In this document: piece by piece, positions 27,126 to 35,118 of the stretch
How positions within the stretch are numbered: position 1 is the stretch's first letter
How the letters are laid out: each line of letters begins with the position of its first letter
Origin: Planctomycetes bacterium syqfu
GTDB taxonomy: Bacteria; Planctomycetota; Phycisphaerae; Phycisphaerales; Phycisphaeraceae
NCBI GenBank assembly: GCA_020974905.1
Contig: CP087563.1
Coordinates: 6,820,001 to 6,884,000, forward strand
Direction: 5' to 3'
Length of the DNA: 64,000 bases
Notes under the pieces: model-generated
What the model saw: only the letters and a program-made list of their open reading frames with translations
Told to the model about the DNA's origin: nothing
Database searches by the model: none
Position numbers and translations under genes: made by a program

Positions 27126-28159
27126 GTATTCAATCCATTCTCGTTACGGGTGGCTGTGGTTTTATCGGTTCGAACTTCGTGCGTTTTGTGCTTGAACATC
27201 GCGATGGGATCAAGATCACCAATCTCGATTCGCTGACGTATTCGGGCAATCCTGAAAACCTGGCGGACATCCAGAACGATAGCCGTTACAGCTTTGTTCA
27301 TGGTGATATTCGTGATGAAGCTTTGGTTGCCAAGTTGGTTGCCGAGTGTGATGCCGTGGTTCACTTTGCAGCGGAAAGTCACGTGGACCGTTCGATCCTC
27401 GACTCCAAGCCGTTCATTGAATCCAACGTGTTGGGCACGCAGATTTTGCTTGATGCTGCACGCAAACAGTGGGGGACCGGGACTTCCGGGGGAGGTCGGT
27501 TCATTCATGTGAGCACCGATGAAGTCTATGGCGATTTACCATTAGACAAACCGGAGTTGCTGTTTACCGAGTCAACACCGCTTAACCCACATTCACCATA
27601 CTCGTCTTCCAAGGCAGCCAGTGACCTGTTGGTGATGGCTGCGCATCACACGTTTGGCTTGAATGTGAACATCACCCGTTGCTCCAACAACTTCGGGCCT
27701 TACCAGTTTCCTGAGAAGGTCATCCCGCTGTTTGTTACCAATCTGATTGAAGGCAAGAAGGTGCCGCTTTACGGTGATGGACGTAACGTTCGCGACTGGT
27801 TGCATGTTGATGATCACTGTGAAGCGATTCTCACCGTACTCGAAAAAGGCACCCCCGGTGAAGTCTATAACATTGGGGGCAATAACGAACGCTCCAATCT
27901 TGAACTGACACACATGATTTTAGAAGCGATGGGTAAAGGCAAGGACATGATCCAGCCGGTGACCGATCGCCTGGGACATGACCGTCGCTATGCCATTGAT
28001 CCGACCAAGATCAAAACGCAGTTGGGTTGGCAACCGACCCGCAGCGCCTTGTCGGAGGCATTGGAAGCCACGGTTAAATGGTATGTGGATAATGCCGGTT
28101 GGTGGCAGCGCGTCAAGAGTGGTGCGTACCGCGAGTACTATCAGAAGCAGTATGGTTGA
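27122..28159 (+). CDS. rmlB: dTDP-glucose 4,6-dehydratase
   Basis: 345 residues from ATG 27122, which overlaps the rmlD stop. It makes dTDP-4-keto-6-deoxyglucose from dTDP-glucose with bound NAD. The sequence has ILVTGGCGFIGSNFVRFVL, NLDSLTYSGN, VVHFAAESHVDRSI, the catalytic FIHVSTDEVYGDL with PYSSSKAASDLLV (Tyr and Lys), TRCSNNFGPYQFPEK and VYNIGGNNE: a complete RmlB. It is the last gene of the phosphoesterase-rmlC-rmlD-rmlB unit. Confidence 0.97.
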   Translation: MSIQSILVTGGCGFIGSNFVRFVLEHRDGIKITNLDSLTYSGNPENLADIQNDSRYSFVHGDIRDEALVAKLVAECDAVVHFAAESHVDRSILDSKPFIESNVLGTQILLDAARKQWGTGTSGGGRFIHVSTDEVYGDLPLDKPELLFTESTPLNPHSPYSSSKAASDLLVMAAHHTFGLNVNITRCSNNFGPYQFPEKVIPLFVTNLIEGKKVPLYGDGRNVRDWLHVDDHCEAILTVLEKGTPGEVYNIGGNNERSNLELTHMILEAMGKGKDMIQPVTDRLGHDRRYAIDPTKIKTQLGWQPTRSALSEALEATVKWYVDNAGWWQRVKSGAYREYYQKQYG

Positions 28160-28223
28160 GATCTAGGTTGCTTGATTGCGGTTGCGCCAAAGCATGCAAA
28201 GCAATCATCGATCACATTTCAAA

Positions 28224-28256
28224 TACCGTATCGCTCCTGCGGCACGGGTTGCCTTG
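28224..28256 (+). repeat. Single REP-like palindrome, distant copy
   Basis: ACCGTATCGCTCCTGCGG followed by CACGGGTTGCCTTG matches the conserved CGGGTTGCCTTG half and palindromic stem of the REP copies around the RAYT-like gene at 51304, about 23 kb away. It lies between rmlB and the FKBP gene. Confidence 0.65.
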
Positions 28257-28300
28257 TCACACGTCCAATACATCGATCCATACCCTGGAGGGAATCGGTT

Positions 28301-29482
28301 TTAGTTTGCATCGACGTCAGTTTTGTCAGACTTGTCGGCATCCTCTGACTTGTCGTCTTTTGCTTTTTTCTCAGGCTCAGGCTTCACGATTTCTATCAGA
28401 TCCAAAGTGACATTGAGCGCTTTGCCCGCGCCGTTCTTGCCCGGTTGGAATCCGAGTTGTGGTTTGATGGAGCCTTCACGCACTTCTCCGACGCGCATGC
28501 CCTTGGCCATGATGTACAAGCCATAGGGATCCAGTGTTTCGTTGAGGGATATTTTCAATCCTTTGCCGAATTGGGTATTGAGCAGAATCTTGCCTGTGAT
28601 CGCTTCGATGCGAATAGCAAAGATACCGGTCTGCCCGTCTTGAATGGCTGGACCGTCCGATGTTTTGGTGGTTTTAAAGACAACCCCATCTTCGATCGAC
28701 AGGCAGGTCAGATCAAATGTCAAAGTGCTGTTTGCAGGGATATTGCGTCGAGCTTTGGACCCGTAACCAAACGATGCTGGGATAACGATACGTCGTGTTT
28801 CACCGACTTTGATCCCGATGCTGCCGATGTTCATCCCTGCGATGACATGCGAGGAACCCAGGCCGAAGACAAAGGGCATGGCAAAAGACTGGTTGGCGTC
28901 AAAAACCGTCCCATCTTCGAGCTTGCCGACATATTGTACTTTCAGGACATCACCTTTTTGGGCTTCGCGTTCACCGTGTCCGGCAGCAAGTGTTTCCCAA
29001 CGTACCGGCGTTTGAATCCGATCCATGATGACGTTGACGATGAGGATGCTGCCTGCCGGGACATGTTTGTTGGCTTTGTTGCCAAATCCATAGGCCGGTG
29101 CGAGCATCAGTTTGCGGTGTTCACCAACGCGCATGCCAATGATGCCTTTTTTGATACCGGGCAGAACCTTGGATTGGTTGATCTGAAATTTGAATCCCTT
29201 GTTGGGCTGTGTGGCAGCAAAGTATGTCTTGGCATCCTTGACCTTGGCATTGTAGGCGATGACGACAATGTCATCTTCGACCACCTGTCGGTCACCTTGG
29301 CCTGGTTTGATGATCTGCATGTCCAGGCCGGGGGCGATTTGCGTCCATTGTTCAGGTGGGGTTGGTGCCTGAGATTGATCCGGCTTCTGGGGGTCGGTTA
29401 GCTGCGGTGTCTGGGCCTGGCTAACCGTTGACAGAGTCAGACAACATGCCACGAATAAACTGATGTACAACGGGAATCGCAT
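28301..29482 (-). CDS. Exported FKBP-type peptidyl-prolyl isomerase with tandem domains
   Basis: 393 residues with a signal peptide (ending near VSQA/Q) and a Pro/Gln linker. Two complete FKBP domains follow at about 45-158 and 160-262: each has a VLPGIKKGIIGMRVGE- or VIAGMNIGSIGIKVGE-type core followed by AYGFGNK or SFGYGSK and VPAGSILIVNV or IPANSTLTFDL. A third, weaker repeat (about 270-365) keeps the overall order (GMRVGEVREGSIKPQLGFQPG). A Lys/Asp-rich tail ends the protein. It should assist folding of proteins outside the inner membrane. Its ATG overlaps the stop of the upstream gene by one base, so the two are coupled. Confidence 0.9.
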   Translation of the reverse strand: MRFPLYISLFVACCLTLSTVSQAQTPQLTDPQKPDQSQAPTPPEQWTQIAPGLDMQIIKPGQGDRQVVEDDIVVIAYNAKVKDAKTYFAATQPNKGFKFQINQSKVLPGIKKGIIGMRVGEHRKLMLAPAYGFGNKANKHVPAGSILIVNVIMDRIQTPVRWETLAAGHGEREAQKGDVLKVQYVGKLEDGTVFDANQSFAMPFVFGLGSSHVIAGMNIGSIGIKVGETRRIVIPASFGYGSKARRNIPANSTLTFDLTCLSIEDGVVFKTTKTSDGPAIQDGQTGIFAIRIEAITGKILLNTQFGKGLKISLNETLDPYGLYIMAKGMRVGEVREGSIKPQLGFQPGKNGAGKALNVTLDLIEIVKPEPEKKAKDDKSEDADKSDKTDVDAN

Positions 29483-29931
29483 TACTCATTGCCTTCCGGT
29501 ACATCGGGGGTGTCGGTGGGGGAACCAGCAGGTGTGCGCTGTTCGATGGCAGGCGTGGTCGCGTCATCTGATCCCAGAAAGCGGTCCTTTTGCGTCCATG
29601 CGCCATACGCCAAGGCGCCGAGGATGGCCAGATAAATCAGGCGTCGGGCCCAGGTGCCTTTGCGTTTGCGACCCATGGCATTGTGAACCGGTTGGGCGAG
29701 TTCTTCGCGCTTGTGTTCATCTGCAACAGCGGTTTTCTGTTCCAGTTCGTCGTAGCGCTTTTCGTCTTTCTCCGAGCCGTTACGTGTCAGTGAGGCATAG
29801 TAACCTTCGCCTTGGGATCGCGAGACAACGTAGAAGATTCGGTTTTCCTCATCGCGGACGGATCGACCGATGTCCTTGTCACGGATCTTCACGGGGCGGC
29901 CGCTGTATGGGCTGAGGATCACAATCGGCAT
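29482..29931 (-). CDS. Single-pass membrane protein of unknown function
   Basis: About 149 residues. AAGGAG abuts a possible ATG at 29940 but is nine bases from the ATG at 29931, which I take as the start. Residues 1-60 are polar (VKIRDKDIGRSVRDEENRIFYVVSRSQGEGYYASLTR), an acidic-basic helix follows, then one membrane segment (RRLIYLAILGALAYGAW) and a Thr/Pro-rich tail. The soluble N-terminal part should be cytoplasmic. It is translationally coupled to the FKBP gene. I do not recognise the family. Confidence 0.75.
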   Translation of the reverse strand: MPIVILSPYSGRPVKIRDKDIGRSVRDEENRIFYVVSRSQGEGYYASLTRNGSEKDEKRYDELEQKTAVADEHKREELAQPVHNAMGRKRKGTWARRLIYLAILGALAYGAWTQKDRFLGSDDATTPAIEQRTPAGSPTDTPDVPEGNE

Positions 29932-30196
29932 CTTGGGCATCTCCTTGGTGTGTTAATCGCCAGTGAGCATGATAACCGCAGATCGGGGATTTTGCCGGGT
30001 AGGAATCGGGGGGAGATTGGGGAAAGGGAGGGGGCAAGGCCGATAAATTGAAGCAATTGAATGAAAAAAATTGGTTATCGGGCAGTGGATACGTCCGATA
30101 GTATTTCAAGCGTCTGCTGTTGCTGATCTGGCCGATGAAAGGGAGCCGGAAGACAAGCGTTTTATTCGCTCGACCAGACATGAAAGGAAGTTGGAC

Positions 30197-30394
30197 ATGC
30201 TGCAAGTCAAATCCAAGCAACAGATCATTGAAGCCATCTGTCAGCACAACCGCACAGCGGCTCGTGAGTTCTTGATCAATTTTGAAGAACGCGCGTTGCA
30301 GAACTACCTTGAACGACTGACGACGCTTCAGGGCCACCGTGGCCGTACCAGCATCTGGGTCCGCCCCAGCGACAGCCGCGCCATCACCGCGTGA
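30197..30394 (+). CDS. Small conserved-looking protein (65 residues)
   Basis: A strong AAGGAAG lies six bases before ATG 30197. The product, beginning MLQVKSKQQIIEAICQHN and ending with GRTSIWVRPSDSRAIT, is a compact helical protein with no cysteine, signal or membrane segment. The longer frame that opens at 30071 has no Shine-Dalgarno and its extra residues look random. It is divergent from the membrane protein gene at 29931 and converges on the PilZ-like gene with only 8 bp between stops. Function unknown. Confidence 0.65.
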   Translation: MLQVKSKQQIIEAICQHNRTAAREFLINFEERALQNYLERLTTLQGHRGRTSIWVRPSDSRAITA

Positions 30395-30402
30395 GTTTCA
30401 AC

Positions 30403-31563
30403 TCACTTGGCAAGTTCATGATCATCACTGTTCCACAAACGTGCCAGCATTTCATGCAGGGCGTCGGGTTTGATGGGTTTACTCAGGAATGAGTTACATC
30501 CTGATGCCAGCGAATGTCCCTCGGTATTCAGACTATTATCCGAAGACATGGCGACGATCGGTCCTTCATAGCCGATCTGTCGTAGTTTCATCGATACGTC
30601 AAAGCCGACTTCCTCACCCAGGTAAATATCCAGCAGAACAATGTCGATTTGTTCCTTACTCAGAATGCTCATCGCTTCGGTACTGGTTGTGCAGATGATG
30701 GGTTTGACACTCATCTGCATCAGACGCAGTTCCAGAAGGGTGTTGGCATCGGGATCATCATCGACAATCAAGGCCTTGCGTGCATCGGGAAGCACTTCCT
30801 GGCTTTCATCCATCCATGTGATGACCATGGAGCTGTCAATGGGTTTGTCATACTTGACGTTAACGACATAGACGTTTTCTTCGATCTGTTCACATTTGTC
30901 GATACGCCCTGAAACACTGGTTTGTGTACCGTCCTTACAGGGCAGTCCGACCACACAGATAATCCCGGGTTTAAATCGCAGACCATGGTGGAACGTGATG
31001 TTTTCATCATCAAGCACCTTGGGCGTGACCGCGAATTTCAGGGTCCGGTTCTCCCGTCCCATCATGGCGACGATGATATGTCCTGCACGATCGTCACCGC
31101 GATCGCGCATGTTCTTTTTCATCTGTGACGGTGCCAGCTTCACAAAGCGTGTCAGGTCAATGGGGTGATCGAAAATCATCACGACTTCGTGAATCAGCCC
31201 CTTGATGTGTCTGCTGCGCGTGATATAGCCTTCAATGCAGTAGACCCGGTCGTCATTGATCTGTGGCAGGTAGAGTCTGCAACGCACATCAATGTGCACA
31301 AACTGGCCGTGAATAAACGCAAAGCCACGGTTACTCAAATTCCGAGCAACCACATCGAATTTGACCACTTCACTGTCTTCAGGAAGGACTTCAAGTTGGA
31401 TGTTCTTGGCGCTGTAGTCGACGCGCAGATTACGACGGTCATTGTCGATAATGACATTGGCTGCCTGCTGCTTACCCAGTGCATTGACGAAGCTGACAAG
31501 TTTTTGTCGATCACGATCACCGACATTGAGTGTTTTGATTGTGGGGTTAAGAGTCATGCCCAT
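30403..31563 (-). CDS. PilZ-like domain protein with C-terminal receiver domain
   Basis: 386 residues. The N-terminal 255 residues contain RRNLRVDYSAKNIQLEVL and LSNRGFAFIHGQFVHIDVRCRLYLPQ, resembling the RxxxR and (D/N)xSxxG regions of c-di-GMP-binding PilZ domains, and a second similar beta-barrel stretch (ENRTLKFAVTP, HHGLRFKPG). The C-terminus (about 262-380) is a complete receiver domain: LIVDDDPD, Asp312 in IVLLDIYLG, VAMSSDN and FLSKPI. Receiver domains more often come first. No output HTH is present, so it probably acts by protein contact. ATG 31557 overlaps the TGA of an upstream small frame. c-di-GMP binding is inferred, not certain. Confidence 0.78.
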   Translation of the reverse strand: MGMTLNPTIKTLNVGDRDRQKLVSFVNALGKQQAANVIIDNDRRNLRVDYSAKNIQLEVLPEDSEVVKFDVVARNLSNRGFAFIHGQFVHIDVRCRLYLPQINDDRVYCIEGYITRSRHIKGLIHEVVMIFDHPIDLTRFVKLAPSQMKKNMRDRGDDRAGHIIVAMMGRENRTLKFAVTPKVLDDENITFHHGLRFKPGIICVVGLPCKDGTQTSVSGRIDKCEQIEENVYVVNVKYDKPIDSSMVITWMDESQEVLPDARKALIVDDDPDANTLLELRLMQMSVKPIICTTSTEAMSILSKEQIDIVLLDIYLGEEVGFDVSMKLRQIGYEGPIVAMSSDNSLNTEGHSLASGCNSFLSKPIKPDALHEMLARLWNSDDHELAK

Positions 31564-31802
31564 TCTGCCCGGCCCTCATTGGAATTGGCGAGAGTGCCTA
31601 TAACATTCTTTATCAGTGAAATGTCATATTCCTGTTCAATCCGGTCAACAAAGAAGTCAAAAACAGCCGGATTAGCACGTCGTTGGTGACGACTGTGCGT
31701 TTTGGGAGTCAATAATCGAAAGTGATAGTCCAGATAATCGCACAAAATGACTAGATTTTGGGTAGGGCAGATACCCCAGTCAAAATGAACGGTGTCTATC
31801 AT
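31554..31802 (-). CDS. Possible small protein upstream of the PilZ-like gene
   Basis: 82 residues. The stop codon overlaps an internal ATG (31557) of the next gene as ATGA, and the second half (NPAVFDFFVDRIEQEYDISL and beyond) has normal protein composition. No Shine-Dalgarno precedes ATG 31802. It could be a real coupled gene or a chance frame; I do not recognise it. Confidence 0.35.
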   Translation of the reverse strand: MIDTVHFDWGICPTQNLVILCDYLDYHFRLLTPKTHSRHQRRANPAVFDFFVDRIEQEYDISLIKNVIGTLANSNEGRAEWA

Positions 31803-31983
31803 CGACAGATGTTTTGCAGCATCAATACCCTATCTCCCACCAATCGATTATACACTGGCAAAACAAAGCTTCTGAACGACGTACATTGGCCTGTTTGGCG
31901 GTCAATAGCCGATAAGAATCAAGATTACAATGTGTAATTCAGAGATTGTTTTGTTGTGACCGTTTAAACCATAGAAGTACCTC
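31803..31983. other. Divergent intergenic region upstream of murE
   Basis: An AT-rich gap that should carry the murE promoter and, if the small frame at 31554 is not a gene, extends to 31564 as a 420-bp gap. No hairpin or repeat was recognised. Confidence 0.4.
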
Positions 31984-33516
31984 ATGCTCATCAGTCAGTT
32001 CATCCAAGACCTGCCGATCACGTTCGTTCGTGGAGATCGATCCTTACAAGTTTCCGATGTCTGCGAAGACTCGCGTTTGGCAACCGCCGGTTGTTTATTC
32101 ATCGCTCGAAGTGGGACGCAGACCAATGGGGCGCAGTTTATCACCGACGCCGTTGCCGCAGGCGCCGTTGCCGTACTCTGTGCCCAGGTTCCAGATAACC
32201 TGCCTGAGCATGTCACGGTACTCCATGCCGATTGTGTGGACACAGCCCTGACCGCCACCCTTGCCGATCGCTTTTTCGATCACCCCAGCACCAAACTCCG
32301 ACTCGTGGGTGTGACCGGGACCAACGGCAAGACCACCACCGCCTATCTCATCCGTCGCCTGATCCGTCGCAGTGGCGTGATGTGTGGCATGATCGGGACT
32401 ATCGAAATCGATGACGGCATCCAGCGCACCACCGCTTCACTCACCACGCCCGGCAGTGTCGAACTGGCACGACTGCTTGCCAAAATGGTGGACAACGGAT
32501 GCGCCGCTGCCGTCATGGAAGTCTCCAGTCACGCGCTGGATCAAGGCCGCATTGCTGCACTCAAATTCCACACCGCCGTCTTCACCAATCTCACCGGTGA
32601 TCATCTGGACTACCATGGCACGATGGCCAACTACGCTGCCGCCAAAGCCAAGTTATTCGAGATGGTTTCGGAAAAGGGTTGGGCCATTGTCAATGGCGAT
32701 GATCCCTACGCTCCGCAGATGCTCGAACATTGCAAAGCCCGTCAGCTTCACTGTCATGTCACTGAAACCGCGCCCGTTGAAAAGCCGCAGGACACCGTCG
32801 AAACCGGCAAGTGCATTGCAACGATTTTGAAGATGACATCAGCACGAAGCTTCGCACGCATGGCAGGTCCGTGGGGCAGTTACGAGTTGGATATCCCGCT
32901 CATCGGTCGACACAATTTGTACAACACGATTCAGGCCATTGCCGCTGCCAATACCATCACACCCGTTGCCCGTAAACTCCGGCCGATTCTTGAACAGGCC
33001 AAGGGCGTGCCCGGTCGTCTGGAGTTGGTCACGCTGGATGATGCACCTGATGGCGTGTTGCCTGCGGTCTTGGTGGACTATGCCCATACGCATGATGCAT
33101 TGGAAAATGTACTCTCTGCCATCAAGCCGTTGTGCTTGGGCAAGTTGATCTGCGTCTTTGGTTGTGGCGGAGATCGTGATGCGACCAAGCGACCGAAGAT
33201 GGCAAAAATAGCCTGTGATTACAGTGATATTGCCATCATCACCAACGATAACCCACGCACGGAAAATCCGTTTAAAATCATTGATGACATTCAGGCTGGC
33301 ATCCCCAAACAAACCACCTGTGATGTCCGCGTGATTGATGACCGCAAGGCTGCCATCGAACAGGCTATCGCCTTGGCCGACGCCAACGATACGGTTCTCA
33401 TCGCTGGCAAGGGACACGAAGACTACCAGATTCTGGGGACCGAAAAGACCCACTTTGATGACCGCGAAGTGGCAAGAGATGTTTTGATGAAGAAGGGACT
33501 GGCGACTAGGGACTAG
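31984..33516 (+). CDS. murE: UDP-MurNAc-L-Ala-D-Glu:meso-diaminopimelate ligase
   Basis: 510 residues. It adds the third peptide residue to the peptidoglycan precursor in the cytoplasm. The ATP loop GVTGTNGKTTTAYLIRRL, the UDP-substrate region ASLTTPGSVELARLLAKM, AVMEVSSHALDQGRI (carbamylated-Lys region follows at AKAKLFEM) and FTNLTGDHLDYHGTM are all present. DNPR at residues 422-425 is the diaminopimelate-recognition motif, so the wall is meso-DAP type. The last codons and stop are inside a short repeat tract (CTAGGGACTAG). murF and mraY follow on the same strand. Confidence 0.96.
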   Translation: MLISQFIQDLPITFVRGDRSLQVSDVCEDSRLATAGCLFIARSGTQTNGAQFITDAVAAGAVAVLCAQVPDNLPEHVTVLHADCVDTALTATLADRFFDHPSTKLRLVGVTGTNGKTTTAYLIRRLIRRSGVMCGMIGTIEIDDGIQRTTASLTTPGSVELARLLAKMVDNGCAAAVMEVSSHALDQGRIAALKFHTAVFTNLTGDHLDYHGTMANYAAAKAKLFEMVSEKGWAIVNGDDPYAPQMLEHCKARQLHCHVTETAPVEKPQDTVETGKCIATILKMTSARSFARMAGPWGSYELDIPLIGRHNLYNTIQAIAAANTITPVARKLRPILEQAKGVPGRLELVTLDDAPDGVLPAVLVDYAHTHDALENVLSAIKPLCLGKLICVFGCGGDRDATKRPKMAKIACDYSDIAIITNDNPRTENPFKIIDDIQAGIPKQTTCDVRVIDDRKAAIEQAIALADANDTVLIAGKGHEDYQILGTEKTHFDDREVARDVLMKKGLATRD

Positions 33517-33600
33517 AGACTAGATTAAGACAGGCAAGGCAAAATTGAATCGGCTAAACGTTGCCTTGCCCTGGTCCCTAGTCGCTAGTCCCAAGTCCCT
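33495..33600 (+). repeat. Inverted-repeat tract between murE and murF
   Basis: A perfect inner hairpin CAGGCAAGGCAA (33531-33542) and TTGCCTTGCC (33561-33570) is bracketed by imperfect arms made of CTAGGGAC-type units: GCGACTAGGGACTAGAG on the left, overlapping the murE stop, and TCCCTAGTCGCTAGTCCC on the right. There is no T-run after it, so it is not a standard terminator. Confidence 0.75.
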
Positions 33601-33606
33601 AAACAA

Positions 33607-35070
33607 ATGAGTACCTGGACCCCGACACAACTTCAGACCATTACCTGTGGCACATGGCTCGTTACGCCGGGCAACGATGACGTGGGCGTGCAGGATATCA
33701 GTATCGATTCACGCTCCGTCGGACCCGGCGATGGTTTTTTTGCCATCCGGGGTGATCGCTTTGATGGACATGACTTCTTGCGCTCAGCCATCGAGCAGGG
33801 CGCATCCATGCTTATTGTCGACCGACGCCAACCCGCGATGGACCTGGAAGAACCGCTGGTCCCCGTGCTTCTGGTGGATAACACCGTCCGCGCCTTGCAG
33901 GACCTTGCCCGCGCCTGGCGCGCCAAACTCCGCGAAAAAGGCATCAAAGTCATTGCTGTCACCGGTTCCAATGGCAAGACCACCGCACGCCGCCTGATCC
34001 ATCAAGCACTCAGCCTGCAATCGCGTGGCTATCAAAGTCCCAAGAGTTTTAACAACCACCTTGGCGTCCCGTTGACACTGCTTAATACATCCCTTTCCGA
34101 CCGCTTTGTCGTTGCGGAAATCGGCACGAATCATCCAGGTGAAATCGCTCAACTGGCAGACATCGTCCGACCTGACGTGGCTGTGATCACCAACATCGGC
34201 ACCGCTCACATTGGGCACTTCGGCAGCCGCGAAGCGATCGCAAAAGAAAAAGCAACACTCATCGACTATCTCACCCGAGACGGTTTGGCGGTCATCCCCG
34301 GCGATGAACCGTTGCTTGCGGATATCACCGTCAATGACGAAGCGCAGATCGTCCGCTTCGGTAAGTCTGCCAACTGTGATTACGTTTTGACCGAGTCTCA
34401 AACCACAGCCACCGGTGTTGACTTTGATGTCCAGTATTCTTTGGAGCAGGACGTCTTTGGCAATTGGCAGGTCGAGCACCTGTCGCTGAAAATCCCACTA
34501 CATGGCGAACACAATGCGATGAACGCGATGCTGGCTTTGCCCGTTGCCAATTGGGAATGTATCGACATCACCAAGCCGGAGTTTGCTGCTCACATGCAGA
34601 AAGTCCGGGGCGCGGACATGCGGCTTGAGATCCAGCAGCTTGGTGATCTGACCTTGATCAACGATGCCTACAATGCCAATCCTGATTCGATGAAAGCAGC
34701 ACTCAACACGCTGGCTCACTTTGGTGATCCGTCGCGGCGACGCATTGCGATTCTCGGTGACATGCTTGAACTTGCGGAGATGGGGCCAGCCATGCATGAG
34801 GAACTGGGCGCATGGTTGGGGCGGACCCATGCCAAGCGATTGGATCACGTGATTCTCGTGGGCAAACTCGCAGCGGACATTGCCCAGGGGATCGGCCATG
34901 TCAACCCTGCGATGCAATACACGGCCTATCCACAATTGGATGAGACTGTTCAGAGCAAGATCGCACAAGCCATTGAGTCGGGTGATATCATTCTCATCAA
35001 GGGTTCTCGTGGCAGTGCCCTGGAACGCCTGATCCCAGCTTTGACCACCGCACAGGAGAATGCCGGTTAA
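33607..35070 (+). CDS. murF: UDP-MurNAc-tripeptide:D-Ala-D-Ala ligase
   Basis: 487 residues. It adds D-Ala-D-Ala to UDP-MurNAc-tripeptide. Motifs: ISIDSRSVGPGDGFFAI at the N-terminus, ATP loop AVTGSNGKTTARRLIHQ, SFNNHLGVPLTLL, VVAEIGTNHPGEIAQL, AVITNIGTAHIGHFGSREAIAKEK, INDAYNANPDSMKAAL and ILGDMLELAEMG. These are a full Mur-ligase set in MurF order. It begins 90 bp after murE behind the inverted-repeat tract; no clear Shine-Dalgarno precedes ATG 33607. Confidence 0.96.
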   Translation: MSTWTPTQLQTITCGTWLVTPGNDDVGVQDISIDSRSVGPGDGFFAIRGDRFDGHDFLRSAIEQGASMLIVDRRQPAMDLEEPLVPVLLVDNTVRALQDLARAWRAKLREKGIKVIAVTGSNGKTTARRLIHQALSLQSRGYQSPKSFNNHLGVPLTLLNTSLSDRFVVAEIGTNHPGEIAQLADIVRPDVAVITNIGTAHIGHFGSREAIAKEKATLIDYLTRDGLAVIPGDEPLLADITVNDEAQIVRFGKSANCDYVLTESQTTATGVDFDVQYSLEQDVFGNWQVEHLSLKIPLHGEHNAMNAMLALPVANWECIDITKPEFAAHMQKVRGADMRLEIQQLGDLTLINDAYNANPDSMKAALNTLAHFGDPSRRRIAILGDMLELAEMGPAMHEELGAWLGRTHAKRLDHVILVGKLAADIAQGIGHVNPAMQYTAYPQLDETVQSKIAQAIESGDIILIKGSRGSALERLIPALTTAQENAG

Positions 35071-35118
35071 CACGAGCTTTTTTGACGATTGGCTCGTTGG
35101 CGACCTTGGCCATCACGC

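Noticed and set aside
28445-29401. Plus-strand open frame of 318 codons
   Set aside because: It is antisense to the FKBP gene; the FKBP frame has clear domain motifs and this one has none.
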